From Aeromicrobium senzhongii (GTDB lineage: Bacteria; Actinomycetota; Actinomycetes; Propionibacteriales; Nocardioidaceae), in NCBI RefSeq assembly GCF_014334735.1, contig NZ_CP060587.1:186001-250000 (forward strand): 64,000 bases of DNA, given 5' to 3'. Of the stretch, positions 15,932 to 25,171 are shown one piece after another. The notes beneath the pieces were generated by a model, which was not told where the DNA came from, made no database searches, and saw only the letters and a list, made by a program, of their open reading frames with translations. The position numbers and the translations under genes are program-made. How positions within the stretch are numbered: position 1 is the stretch's first letter; each line of letters starts with the position of its first letter.

Positions 15932-18499
15932 CTATTTCAACAGGCCACCTGGCCAGTGTTTTTCGTGAGCGTTCTTGAGCTTCTTGATTTCTTTCATAAT
16001 TGTCTTGAGCGTTGGAGGCTGAGGAACATCCGCATCGTCATGCGCGGCTGGGTTTAAGTTCTTCCTCCAGGTTTCCCAACGGCCGCGCTCGCTCGCGTCA
16101 AGCGCAAACCCGAGCGCATCGACGGCCAACTTGCTGAGGACGTTGTCATCTACTTCGGACACTCTCGTTGGGGTGCCCTCTTGGGTCCGGCCGGTGGCGA
16201 TGATCTGCTTCGCAAGCCGCTCGGCTGCTCGGCGGAGGGCATTTGCGGCGTTCCGTCTTCCGTCGACAGACGAGCTGGCGATTGCGTCCTGCGCCGCGAG
16301 AATGTGTTGGCCGAACACGTCGGTTTCATTTGTGACGGCTGTTCCTTCAGCCATATTCGACAGCGACAGCTCATAGTGCTCCAAGCCTCGGTGGCGGTGC
16401 ACGTCGACTGTGTTCAGTGCCAGTTTCGGGTCATGAGTACAGACGATGACTTGAATTCCTTCGTCCAGAAGCGCGCTCAGGGTGCCCACGGCGAAGGTCA
16501 GTCGATGCTCCGGGTCATACCCCGGCAGCGGATCATCAAGAATGACGAAGGGACTCCCGATTAGGCACTGTCGCGCGAGAAAGGCTGCCAGTCCCAAGGC
16601 GTTGAGTTGGCTGTCGCTGAAGACTCCGACTGCGTTGCGAACCTCCGGAAGCGCATCCGTTGTGCTCGCAAGTTCTGCAGTGAGGTCAACGTACCGACGG
16701 CCAGATGCCCGTCGGCCAACGCCGCCGAATCGGACTAGTTCGTCCGGTCGGAGGGTCGCCCACCAGCGATCAATTTCCGCGCCCATCATGTCGAACCGCT
16801 CGTCAAGAAGAGCTCCCTCGGCGGTTTGAATCAATCGATCAATCGCTTGGACTCGCTGTCTTACCTCTTCGCGCTTCCTGGTCGCTTCCAGTTCGCGCTG
16901 CAGGTCGTCCCGATGCTCGAGCAGGTCCAGAACTTCTCGTAACCCTGGGGGAAGATGGGCCAGGTGGAGTTTTCCCCCCAGTTCTTCGCTCAGACGATCA
17001 ACCGATGCGGCCAGGTTTTCGATTTCGATTCGGAATGAATCAACGCATTCGTTGACCTCTGACAGCAACGCAACCAACTCATCCCGAATTGGAGCACGCT
17101 CCTGAACCTTGGCGTTCGTCGAAGCTACGACAGTCTTGACCGGGTGCCAGAGTTCCCGAAGCCGCTCGAGTTGGTAGCCAGCACGGGAAATCGCTCCTCT
17201 AGCGGAGTCGCCCGAACTGAGGTCTGACGTGCCAGCCGGGACTTTCTCAACGAGGGAGGCATGATGCGCGGCAACGTCTTTCCACTCGTCTGCCCATTCG
17301 TGTGCCTCGGGAAGGACGGCCCTCATGGCCCGCCCGGTCGCCTCGACGCTACCGAGGATGGCCTGCAACTGGTGAGCGACTCCTGATGCGGCGGCCCGCA
17401 CGTCTTTCGAGGCGGCTAGTTGCTCGCGAAGACGCTGGATGCGGTCAGGTTCGAGGGTCCCCTGCTCGCACACCGGGCACTCGGCGGGTTCGGACAGGCT
17501 GCCGAGCTGGGGATGGCTCACGACTGCTTCGAAGATGGGCGCGAGGCGCGCGACATCTAGGTCGACACCCCGAAGTCGATCCGCGTAGACGTCGACACTG
17601 CGAGCCAAGGGCGTGTGGTCCACCCGGGTCGGCATGTTCGAGGTCGTCGGGGTCAACGCACCGATAGGGAAAACCTTCTCTTCAGCACGTTGCTTTGCCG
17701 CGCGCAACTCTCCAATTACGGCTTCGGCGGTTTCGCCCCGGACGGAGGGGCTGACGGCTTTGGCGACCGAAATGAGCTCTGCTGTCATGGTGTGCCGGCT
17801 TATGGATTTCTCAACGCGATCGATCGCTGAACTCGCCACTGGCTCCGCCCAGGCGGAGTCGCGGAGTTCTGCGAGCCTCACCATCCATGGCAGTGGCGGA
17901 AGGTCAGCGACGCGGCCTTTGGCGCGTGCAATGGCCTCCCGGACCTGGTCCAAGTCGGTCAACTCAAGTAGCGCGCGGAAGTAAGCTGCCCGCTGCTGCG
18001 GCGCCGTAGAGAGGACGTATCTGAGATTGTGCTGGAGAAGGACAGGCGCGGCTAAGGGAGGATCACCAAGTGGGATGCCAAGTGAATCCAGGTCGCTGAC
18101 TTGATGCGAGTCGATCGTGATCGTGCTCGCGCAATCTGTCGTCGTCGAATAGTCGGCTGTCAATGTTCGCCGGATTGTTCGCTCTACTCCGTCGGGGCAT
18201 CGGATGTCAGCTTCAACCCAGACGTCGGGATCCTCACTTGGCAGGTGGACGTTCTTTAGTATCCGCTCGTACTCGGATTTGGCTCCACCAAAGAGGCTTC
18301 TGCGACTAATGAGCCCTGTGAATAGAAACTCGACCGCTTCGGCGGTCGCGGTCTTTCCTTGACTGTTCTCGCCCCTGATCACCGTGATGGTCGGGGCCAT
18401 CTCAATCTCACGTACCTCGCTCCCGTAGGAGCGGAACCCTCGAACGCGCAGCCGGAGGATTCGCGTCGGGGAGTTGAGCACCGGCTCACTGGTCTCCAT
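15932..18499 (-). CDS. Rad50/SbcC-like zinc-hook ABC ATPase, candidate defence protein
   Basis: An 855-residue SMC-family ATPase. Walker A is GENSQGKT (residues 43-50). A zinc-hook CPVC (341-344) sits between two helical arms, which are shorter than in true Rad50. The signature-like FSDSQLNALGLAAFLA (627-642), Walker B VILDDPLPGYDPEHR (652-666) and switch His in VIVCTHDP (688) follow. About 165 further residues, absent from Rad50, include a helical stretch (NALRRAAERLAKQIIATG) and LNPAAHDDAD, reminiscent of helical effector domains of conflict-system ATPases; this extra domain is unassigned. The start is set by GGAGGAA upstream of METSEP and overlaps a 59-residue upstream gene. No SbcD/Mre11 nuclease is nearby. 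Confidence 0.85.
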   Translation of the reverse strand: METSEPVLNSPTRILRLRVRGFRSYGSEVREIEMAPTITVIRGENSQGKTATAEAVEFLFTGLISRRSLFGGAKSEYERILKNVHLPSEDPDVWVEADIRCPDGVERTIRRTLTADYSTTTDCASTITIDSHQVSDLDSLGIPLGDPPLAAPVLLQHNLRYVLSTAPQQRAAYFRALLELTDLDQVREAIARAKGRVADLPPLPWMVRLAELRDSAWAEPVASSAIDRVEKSISRHTMTAELISVAKAVSPSVRGETAEAVIGELRAAKQRAEEKVFPIGALTPTTSNMPTRVDHTPLARSVDVYADRLRGVDLDVARLAPIFEAVVSHPQLGSLSEPAECPVCEQGTLEPDRIQRLREQLAASKDVRAAASGVAHQLQAILGSVEATGRAMRAVLPEAHEWADEWKDVAAHHASLVEKVPAGTSDLSSGDSARGAISRAGYQLERLRELWHPVKTVVASTNAKVQERAPIRDELVALLSEVNECVDSFRIEIENLAASVDRLSEELGGKLHLAHLPPGLREVLDLLEHRDDLQRELEATRKREEVRQRVQAIDRLIQTAEGALLDERFDMMGAEIDRWWATLRPDELVRFGGVGRRASGRRYVDLTAELASTTDALPEVRNAVGVFSDSQLNALGLAAFLARQCLIGSPFVILDDPLPGYDPEHRLTFAVGTLSALLDEGIQVIVCTHDPKLALNTVDVHRHRGLEHYELSLSNMAEGTAVTNETDVFGQHILAAQDAIASSSVDGRRNAANALRRAAERLAKQIIATGRTQEGTPTRVSEVDDNVLSKLAVDALGFALDASERGRWETWRKNLNPAAHDDADVPQPPTLKTIMKEIKKLKNAHEKHWPGGLLK

Positions 18500-18665
18500 C
18501 GCGTTCCTCCAGCCAGAGGTCCACCAGAGCATCAACGTTGGCGTTGGCTTCGGCCGAGTCCTGCGCCTTCGCAAGCGCATCTACAAACGCGTGGACATCT
18601 GTCGCCGACTCTCTTGGTGGCAACTTGTTCTGCAGCGCGTTCAAGTTCGGAATCAAGTCACTCAT
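18486..18665 (-). CDS. Small acidic partner protein upstream of the Rad50-like ATPase
   Basis: A 59-residue acidic protein (MSDLIPNLNALQNKLPPRESATD ... DLWLEERDGDQ) with helical, alanine- and asparagine-rich composition and no known motif. It ends 14 bases inside the ATPase gene, so the two are probably translationally coupled. A G-rich stretch (GGGGGGG, 18670-18676) could serve as its ribosome site. Small middle components precede ATPases in ABC three-component conflict systems; whether this is such a component is only an inference from position and size. Confidence 0.6.
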   Translation of the reverse strand: MSDLIPNLNALQNKLPPRESATDVHAFVDALAKAQDSAEANANVDALVDLWLEERDGDQ

Positions 18666-18879
18666 CAACGCCCCCCCGGATCACCTGAGGAGCATAGGAC
18701 CGCCGACGTGTCTTTCACATCGTTTCGTTATTTCGGGGACGGATCGAGAGCCGTGAGGGGTCTGGAGGGCGATATGCCGACTGGGTCGGTCCGTCGTCGC
18801 ACAGCGGTCGCCGCGACGCCGTGCCGCAACGGGAAGGGCACGTGGCCAAGGCGGGGCTTCTCGATGATGACTCGCCTCT

Positions 18880-19075
18880 GCTCGGCGCTTGGAAACTTCG
18901 TGCCATAACGTGCCATGGGAGACGAACTGGAACCCTGCAGATCGCCTGAGACGATGTTCGCCTGTTGGAGTTTATGCAGGTCAGAGTTGATTTCAGCGCT
19001 CTGGCCTCCACGAATGCCCCAGTCATAAACCGGACTCTCGAGAAGAATGGTGGGACTCCCGGCGAGTGGGTCCGT
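18880..19075 (+). repeat. Relic right-end attachment module A
   Basis: This matches 26903-27090 through a series of blocks in the same order: GCTCGGCG, CTTCGTGCCATAACGTGCCAT, a GAGACGATG block, GTTTATGCAGGTCAGAG (18971-18987), CACGAA, CCAGTC and ACCGGACTC followed by AGAAG. The tRNA-derived core after it is degenerate and no longer matches the tRNA. It looks like the right end of an earlier or tandem insertion. Confidence 0.65.
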
Positions 19076-19440
19076 CCCTACGTCGTACTACAGAGGGCCA
19101 ATGGGAAAAAGACGTAGAGCCCCCGGAGGCCGCTCGGGAGGCCTTTTTCCGACTAGCGTGGGTGAACGGGTTCATCTCGTAGGGCACGCTCTACCCATAC
19201 TCGCGGGAGCGCTCCGACCGGATTGCTGAGATTTGGGTCGGCTTCATTGACATGGGCTTTCGTGGGGTGGCTTCAGGACGCCGTCGGTGCCATGCCCTGA
19301 GTCTCCCGAACCTCGGTGGATTCGTTGAAGCCAATTGGCTGGCCAACGTACACGAACCTTCTGCGTCTTTATAGCTGAGGGGTGGCCGTTTGGCGTGGCA
19401 GATTTTCGCTCCTAGCGCTCAGGACGGGGAGCGATTGGAG

Positions 19441-19570
19441 CGCGCCATGCCATAACGGTGGGGAAGGGCATCTCAGACCATCTGAGACGAGGTCCTTCCT
19501 TCGGTTTATGCAGTCACTGGGCATATCTGCTGACCTGTGCGGATGCCACAGACGATTAGGGGGGCTTGAC
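19441..19570 (+). repeat. Relic right-end attachment module B
   Basis: ATGCCATAAC is followed by an inverted repeat TCTCAGA-CCA-TCTGAGA (19471-19487), identical to that at 26969-26985. Next come GTTTATGCAG, GGGCATATC, TGACCTG and CACAG, in the same order and spacing as at the true right end. The tRNA core is absent; GATTAGGGGGGCTTG stands in its place. Confidence 0.65.
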
Positions 19571-19685
19571 GTCTACGCCCCACTGGTTCCTTCCGTCGTT
19601 GTGGACGCGTGGTTGCAGTGAGTGCAATCCGCCCCCTAACCTCGCGGCTAAACCAAACGGTTCAGCGCTTCGGGGGGAGCTCAAT

Positions 19686-20960
19686 ATGGGGAAACTACGC
19701 AACACAGTCTTGAGGTCGGTTGGCGCCGCAGTGACGGTCGGTCTGGTCTCTTGGGGAACGCCGGCGATCGGTGCGGACCCGGCGACATCGCGCGAGGTCA
19801 CGCACGTTTCCGCGCCTTTGACTGGGAAGTCGACCCTGGATGCTCTTCCGGATTCTGCGCCCATCGCTGTTGGAGCGCGGAGTTCGAGCACGCTCAGTGC
19901 TCCTTCTACTGCGGACGGTGAGATCAACGCGCCGACTCCGACGGGTGGAAGCGTAGGGATCGGACTACCGCTGAGCAACGCTTCAATCGCGGACACCACT
20001 CAGGCCGGGTCGGCGATCTATCTCGATGCGCGCGATGAGGTAGATCTGACAGTTCAGGCAGTCGACGTCGCCGACCTGAAAGCCATTGAGAGCGCCGTCC
20101 GGGCGATCATCACGATCCATGATGCGCAGGCGCCCACGACGTACGCGTTCCCGCTCGACCTTCCGCGCGGGGCGAAGATCGCGAAGCAGGCTGACGGTGG
20201 CGTCCAAGTTCGTAACGCAACCGGTGGTGTTATCGGCATCGTCACGACGCCGTGGGCTGTCGACGCGTCGGGCCGAGAACTGCCGACCCGGTTCGAAGTA
20301 CGCGGAAGCAAGCTGATCCAACATGTCGATCACGGCGGCGCAAAGTACCCCGTCCTGGCTGATCCGGTGTGGTTCGTCCCGGTGGCGGTGATTGGTTCGC
20401 GCGTGGCCGTCAAGGTCGCTGTTAAGGCGCTGACGAAGAAGGGCGCCAAGCGTGCCGCGAAGAAGATCGCGAAGAGGCATGGTCACCGGGTCAAGTCCGT
20501 GGGCGCGCCGATCAAGGGCAGTTTCCGGACCGCGGGGAACTTCAAGATCACGCTTGGTCAGATTCCGACGAGAGGCAACGGCTTCAAGACCTTTGCCGCC
20601 TTCAAGAAGAAGTACGGGGGTGCGGGCAAGAACCGCGAGTGGCACCACATCGTGGAGCAGTCCACGCTCAAGCGGAAGAACAAGGCGATTCGCCCCAAGC
20701 GGTGGGAAGTCCACAATCGGATGAACATCGTCTCGATTCCCAAGGGCATCCATCAGAAATGCATCAGCGCACTCATGGGAACCAAGCTCAAGAACATTCC
20801 TGCGTGGCAACTCAAGAGGCTCGGTCTCCCGCTCACCAAGAAGAGCGCCAACCTCACTTTGCGTGGCTCCCTAGCGGGCTATTCCTACCGAAACATGCAC
20901 CTGCTTGGATTGCGACTACTCGACCTGTGCGGCGTTGACGTGGTGGGAGACGGCATCTAG
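19686..20960 (+). CDS. Secreted HNH/endonuclease-fold toxin-like protein
   Basis: A 424-residue protein. Residues 1-29 are a signal peptide (hydrophobic core then PAIGA). Residues 30-250 are a Ser/Thr/Ala-rich region and a beta-rich stretch (TTYAFPLDLPRGAKIAKQ ... ADPVWFVP) like those preceding C-terminal toxins in actinobacterial secreted proteins. A Lys-rich linker leads to the last domain, with EWHHIVEQ (His320, His321), HNRMNIVSIP (Asn344, Asn347) and GIHQKCIS (His356), the arrangement of HNH/WHH nuclease toxins. GGGGGGAG precedes the ATG. The gene that follows overlaps its stop and resembles an immunity protein. Export and killing are inferred. Confidence 0.75.
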   Translation: MGKLRNTVLRSVGAAVTVGLVSWGTPAIGADPATSREVTHVSAPLTGKSTLDALPDSAPIAVGARSSSTLSAPSTADGEINAPTPTGGSVGIGLPLSNASIADTTQAGSAIYLDARDEVDLTVQAVDVADLKAIESAVRAIITIHDAQAPTTYAFPLDLPRGAKIAKQADGGVQVRNATGGVIGIVTTPWAVDASGRELPTRFEVRGSKLIQHVDHGGAKYPVLADPVWFVPVAVIGSRVAVKVAVKALTKKGAKRAAKKIAKRHGHRVKSVGAPIKGSFRTAGNFKITLGQIPTRGNGFKTFAAFKKKYGGAGKNREWHHIVEQSTLKRKNKAIRPKRWEVHNRMNIVSIPKGIHQKCISALMGTKLKNIPAWQLKRLGLPLTKKSANLTLRGSLAGYSYRNMHLLGLRLLDLCGVDVVGDGI

Positions 20961-22036
20961 TGACTGAGGAGACGATTGCGTTGCGACAGATCGACGAGCT
21001 TGAGCGCCTTGCCTCCACCGGGCTGCCCGTGTGGAGCGAGGAACTGACCGACCAAGTGGATCCCGTTCTCGCCGAACTCGATCGTGTGATCGGTGACGAT
21101 CCCGCGGCACGCGATGAGGTGCTCAAGTACGTGAGCGGGGGCGGGAACCCCGTTGTAGCCGAGTGGCTCCGGCTTCACTTCCGCCCGGACCTCTCGCTCG
21201 ACGAGGAGAACCTGACCGGGACGATCCAATGCGCGGGCGTGACCATCGCGACCAGACCGGCCCTGTTCCTGGCCCAGGACTCGATCTCCGTCCCGGAGAA
21301 GAAGCTCCGCAAGCTCAAGCGACCGTGGGAACACGCACCGGGATGGTTCTTCGGAAAGCCCCAAAGGTCGCCAGCGACGGACGCGTGGCCCCTCGCCTCG
21401 GACGGCACCGCCCTCGACTTCATCGTGCAGATCGACCTCGCCCAGGCCGCGGGCAGCTTTCCGGGATTTGAGTCCATCGGACTACCCGATGACGTCACGC
21501 TTCAGATCTTCGTGGACCTCGACACCGAGGACGGCCCGGTCGACCACCGGGTGATCGCCTTCCGCTCCGGGGAGGGCGCCAAGGGTGTCCTGAAGCCACC
21601 GCGTGGCAATGATGTCAATGAAGCCGATCCGATCCTCATCAACCCGGTGGGAGCGCTCACGCTCGCAATCACGGACGATCACACCTCTGGCGTCGAAGCG
21701 GTTCAGGGCGTGCTGCGTGAGTACGCTGACAGCGCGCCGTACGAGATGAACCTGTTCTCCCACGCCACGGACTCGCCGGGCCTTGGCCCGGAGCAGGGCT
21801 ATGTACCGATGGCGCGCCTGGGAGGCGTCGAGGTCGAGGACGCAAAAGTGCGGCGCCGGGGGGCGGCCGACGCGCTCAAATGTCGACCGGAGGACATCTT
21901 CGTCCTTTACGACGGACCAGTCGATCCCGAACCAACTCCGGTCCCGGACCCCGACCGCAGCCGATTCACGGTCCTGATCGAGCGAGCACGACTAGACGCC
22001 CGTGATTTCGACGTCACCTACGCCATCTGGTCCTAA
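20960..22036 (+). CDS. DUF1963 (YwqG)-like protein, probable immunity protein
   Basis: A 358-residue cytoplasmic protein with a GTG start sharing one base with the preceding stop (TAGTG). FIVQIDLAQAAGSFPGFESIG followed by LPDDVTLQIFVDLD matches the hallmark of the YwqG/DUF1963 fold, a family repeatedly found as immunity proteins beside polymorphic toxins. There is no signal peptide or membrane segment, as expected for a protein neutralising an incoming nuclease in the cytoplasm. The last 60 residues add a VLYDGPVDPEPTPVPD linker and a terminal strand. The immunity role is inferred from family and from the overlap with the toxin-like gene. Confidence 0.65.
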   Translation: MTEETIALRQIDELERLASTGLPVWSEELTDQVDPVLAELDRVIGDDPAARDEVLKYVSGGGNPVVAEWLRLHFRPDLSLDEENLTGTIQCAGVTIATRPALFLAQDSISVPEKKLRKLKRPWEHAPGWFFGKPQRSPATDAWPLASDGTALDFIVQIDLAQAAGSFPGFESIGLPDDVTLQIFVDLDTEDGPVDHRVIAFRSGEGAKGVLKPPRGNDVNEADPILINPVGALTLAITDDHTSGVEAVQGVLREYADSAPYEMNLFSHATDSPGLGPEQGYVPMARLGGVEVEDAKVRRRGAADALKCRPEDIFVLYDGPVDPEPTPVPDPDRSRFTVLIERARLDARDFDVTYAIWS

Positions 22037-22285
22037 ACGCAGCCGACAAGCCCCCGGGTCGTCCGATGCTTTCGAAGTTGTGGAAAGACCGTTAAGACCG
22101 GGCCCCACGGGCCAGACGGTCGTATTCGTGGGTGACATGCACGTGGCGTCCAACCGCCCACTATGACGGTCCAACGAACAATTCGGGCAGAAGAGACTAG
22201 GGTTGCGGCGCGTCGGTCAGAGCGGATCGCGAGGACCGAGATCCTGGTGACCAGCCAAGGTCACGGCCCCTTAGGGAGAGAATGG

Positions 22286-25171
22286 GTGAGGATGTCGGGT
22301 AACGAAAGCCTTGTCGGGTTGTCTCTGAACGAGATCCGCAAGCGCGTCGCGCAGTTCGCGCACGACTACAAGGATGCGTCCCGAGAAAAGTCTGAGTCCC
22401 AGACGTTCTGGGGTGCGTTCTTGCGTTGTTTCGGCATTGACGTTCCGCACCAGCATGGTGTCGTCTTCGAGCACCCGGCCCGCCGCGCCTCCACGGGCAA
22501 CATCGGCTCCATCGACGTGTTCCAGCCAGCCATGCAGGGCGGCAAGCACTCCCGCGACGGCTTCCTGATTGAGCAGAAATCTAAGGGGCGGGTTGTTACC
22601 CCGACCGGAGCCCAGCGTTCCAACGCTGAGGAGCAGGCTCAGGACTACCTCGACGGCGGCGAAATCCCCGCCTACCAGACGCCGCGCTGGGTCATCACCT
22701 CCGACTTCAGGACGATTCAGGTCACTGACCTCTCCAAGCCGGTGCGTGCCACTGGCCGCACGAAGACGTTCCCCACGAGGGATCTGCCTTACTTTGTGGA
22801 GGACTTCCTGTGGTTGACCGGTGAGAACGTCGACGAACTGGTCGCCTCCGAGCAAGCCGCTGCTTCGGTGGCTGCTGCTCGGTTGATGGCGAACCTGTAC
22901 ACCACCATGACCGGGGACGCGGACACTGGAGATGACACCAGCACTCCGGAGGAGGAAGAGGAGCGCACCGCTGAGATCAGCGTCCTGCTGACCCGTCTGC
23001 TGTTCCTCATGTTCGCTGACGACGCCTCCATGCATCGGTGGCGTTCCGGTCAGTTCAAAAACTGGATCAAGACTCGCACCCGCCCTGATGGGTCAGACCT
23101 CGGCGCGCAACTTAACGCGCTGTTTGACACGCTCAACACGCCTGAGATCCGCCGGTCCAAGCGTCTCGACGAGGCCATGGCCGCGTTCCCATACGTCAAC
23201 GGGGAACTGTTCGCCATTCGCATGGCCACAGAGTCGTTCACCGCTGAGATGCGTGATGCACTCCTAGAGGCGTGCGAGTTCGACTGGTCCCGCATCTCAC
23301 CGGCGGTGTTCGGGTCCCTGTTCCAGACCGTGAAGTCTCGCGAAGCGCGGCATGCTGCTGGCGAGCACTACACATCTGAGGAGAACATCCTCAAGACCCT
23401 GCGGCCTTTGTTCCTCGACAACCTGCGTAAGCGCATTGAGTCAGCCACTTCGGCACCGCAGTTGGAGCGCATCCACGAGGAAATGCGCCACATGCGGTTC
23501 GTGGACCCCGCCTGCGGTTGCGGCAACTTCCTTGTCGTCGCCTACCGCGAGATGCGGGCACTCGAACTCGACCTGCTGATCCGGTTGCGTGACCGGCGTG
23601 GCGAGTCCAACCAGACGGTGCTGGATGCAGCCGAACTGCTGAACGTGTCCTTGGACCAGTTCGTCGGCATCGAACTGAACTGGTGGCCAGCCAAGATCGC
23701 CCAGACCGCGATGTTCTTGGTTGACCATCAGGCCAACCAGGCCATGACACACGCGTTGGGTGGGGCACCGGACCGGTTGCCCATCGAGATTGCAGCAACG
23801 ATTCACCACACCAACGCCCTGACCTCCGACTGGGAAAAACTCCTCCCCGGACCGGGACCTCTAACGTTCGTGTTCGGCAACCCGCCGTTCCTCGGACGCG
23901 ACCGCACTACCGAGCCTCAGAAGGCTGAACTGCGAACCGCATGGGAGACGGAGAACGTCGGCCACCTTGACTTCGTGACGGCTTGGCACGCCAAGACCCT
24001 CAAGTACATGGCCGACCGCGAGGGAGAGTGGGCCTACGTCACTACAAACTCCATCACCCAAGGTGAGCCCGTCGAAGCGCTCTTCCGTGCTGTCGAAGAA
24101 GCCGGATGGCACATCAAGTTCGCCCACCGCACCTTTCGGTGGACGTCGGAATCCCGTAGCGATGAACGAGCAGTCGTCCACGTCGTCATTGTCGGCTTCA
24201 CGCGGGACACCTCTGTGCCCCCTCGACTGTTCTCCTACGCCTCGGTGAGCGCCTCCCCGGAAGAGGTCAAGGTCGCCCATCGCATCAACGGCTACCTCTC
24301 CGACGCCGACAATCTCTACGTCGTTGGCCGATCAAAGCCCCTCTCTCCGGAGCTGGCTCCAGTCGCCTACGGGTCGATGCCACGTGACAGCGGGAACCTC
24401 ATCGTGGAGCCTGAGGACTACGACCTCGTTGCCAAGGACCCAGTGGCGGCGAAGTATGTGCGCCGCTACGTGGGAGCGCGCGAGTTGATTCACAACGAGC
24501 ACCGTTGGTGCCTCTGGATGGTGGACCTGGACGCGGCAGACGTGAACCGCTCACAGGTGCTCAGGGAAAGACTCAAGGCGAACGCCGAGTTCAGGTCCAA
24601 GTCGAACGCTGCCAGTACCCGCAAGGCAGCACAAACACCGCAGCTTTTCGTCCAGAACGGCCAACCGAAGGTGCCCTACCTGTGCATCCCCGCTCACTTC
24701 TCGGAGACACGCAGGTACGCCACGGTGGACCACTTCGACGCAGACGTCATCGCCAGCAACGCCAACTTCACCACCATTGACCCTGATGGGTTTGTGTTTG
24801 CTGTCATCTCCTCGACCATGTTCATCACTTGGCAGCGGAACGTAGGTGGACGCTTGAAGTCCGACCTGCGGTTCGCAAAGGAACTCGTGTGGAACACGCT
24901 GCCGCTGCCCACCGTCGACGGCGCGCTTCGCAAGCGGATCATTGCTGCGGGCGAACGGGTTCTCGCGGCTCGCGCCCTGCATCCTGACCGATCGCTAGCC
25001 AACCATTACCACCCCTTGGCTATGGCTCCCGAACTGCTCAAGGCACACCAAGACTTGGACAAGGTCGTTGACAAAGCCTTCGGCTGGGACGGGCGCACGC
25101 GACTTGACGAAGCCAAGCGTCTTAAGATGCTGTTCGAGCAGTACGCCGCACTCATCGCCACCGAAGCGTAG
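22286..25171 (+). CDS. MmeI-type (type IIL) fused restriction endonuclease-methyltransferase
   Basis: A 961-residue single-chain restriction-modification enzyme. The N-terminal nuclease domain has GSIDVF (Asp77) and FLIEQKSKG (Glu96, Lys98), the PD-(D/E)xK arrangement of MmeI. A helical linker follows (about 180-350), then the N6-adenine methyltransferase: motif X HYTSEENIL (361-369), motif I FVDPACGCGNF (405-415) and motif IV GNPPF (531-535). Residues from about 600 would be the target-recognition domain, which sets the site for both cutting and methylation; the site cannot be predicted here. The start is uncertain: GTG 22286 follows AGGGAG by seven bases, ATG 22292 is next, and the frame opens at 22163. 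All motifs look intact. Confidence 0.9.
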   Translation: MRMSGNESLVGLSLNEIRKRVAQFAHDYKDASREKSESQTFWGAFLRCFGIDVPHQHGVVFEHPARRASTGNIGSIDVFQPAMQGGKHSRDGFLIEQKSKGRVVTPTGAQRSNAEEQAQDYLDGGEIPAYQTPRWVITSDFRTIQVTDLSKPVRATGRTKTFPTRDLPYFVEDFLWLTGENVDELVASEQAAASVAAARLMANLYTTMTGDADTGDDTSTPEEEEERTAEISVLLTRLLFLMFADDASMHRWRSGQFKNWIKTRTRPDGSDLGAQLNALFDTLNTPEIRRSKRLDEAMAAFPYVNGELFAIRMATESFTAEMRDALLEACEFDWSRISPAVFGSLFQTVKSREARHAAGEHYTSEENILKTLRPLFLDNLRKRIESATSAPQLERIHEEMRHMRFVDPACGCGNFLVVAYREMRALELDLLIRLRDRRGESNQTVLDAAELLNVSLDQFVGIELNWWPAKIAQTAMFLVDHQANQAMTHALGGAPDRLPIEIAATIHHTNALTSDWEKLLPGPGPLTFVFGNPPFLGRDRTTEPQKAELRTAWETENVGHLDFVTAWHAKTLKYMADREGEWAYVTTNSITQGEPVEALFRAVEEAGWHIKFAHRTFRWTSESRSDERAVVHVVIVGFTRDTSVPPRLFSYASVSASPEEVKVAHRINGYLSDADNLYVVGRSKPLSPELAPVAYGSMPRDSGNLIVEPEDYDLVAKDPVAAKYVRRYVGARELIHNEHRWCLWMVDLDAADVNRSQVLRERLKANAEFRSKSNAASTRKAAQTPQLFVQNGQPKVPYLCIPAHFSETRRYATVDHFDADVIASNANFTTIDPDGFVFAVISSTMFITWQRNVGGRLKSDLRFAKELVWNTLPLPTVDGALRKRIIAAGERVLAARALHPDRSLANHYHPLAMAPELLKAHQDLDKVVDKAFGWDGRTRLDEAKRLKMLFEQYAALIATEA

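Larger units (their letters stand above)
18666..19685. other. Non-coding stretch with two relic right-arm modules
   Basis: About 1 kb without a credible gene. It contains two degenerate copies of the island right-end module (18880-19075 and 19441-19570). Between them (19076-19440) I see nothing beyond short unsupported frames. The GC content is lower than in the core chromosome. Confidence 0.6.

Noticed and set aside
19047-19229. A 60-residue plus-strand frame between relic modules
   Set aside because: It has no start signal or protein-like composition and overlaps the decayed attachment core.
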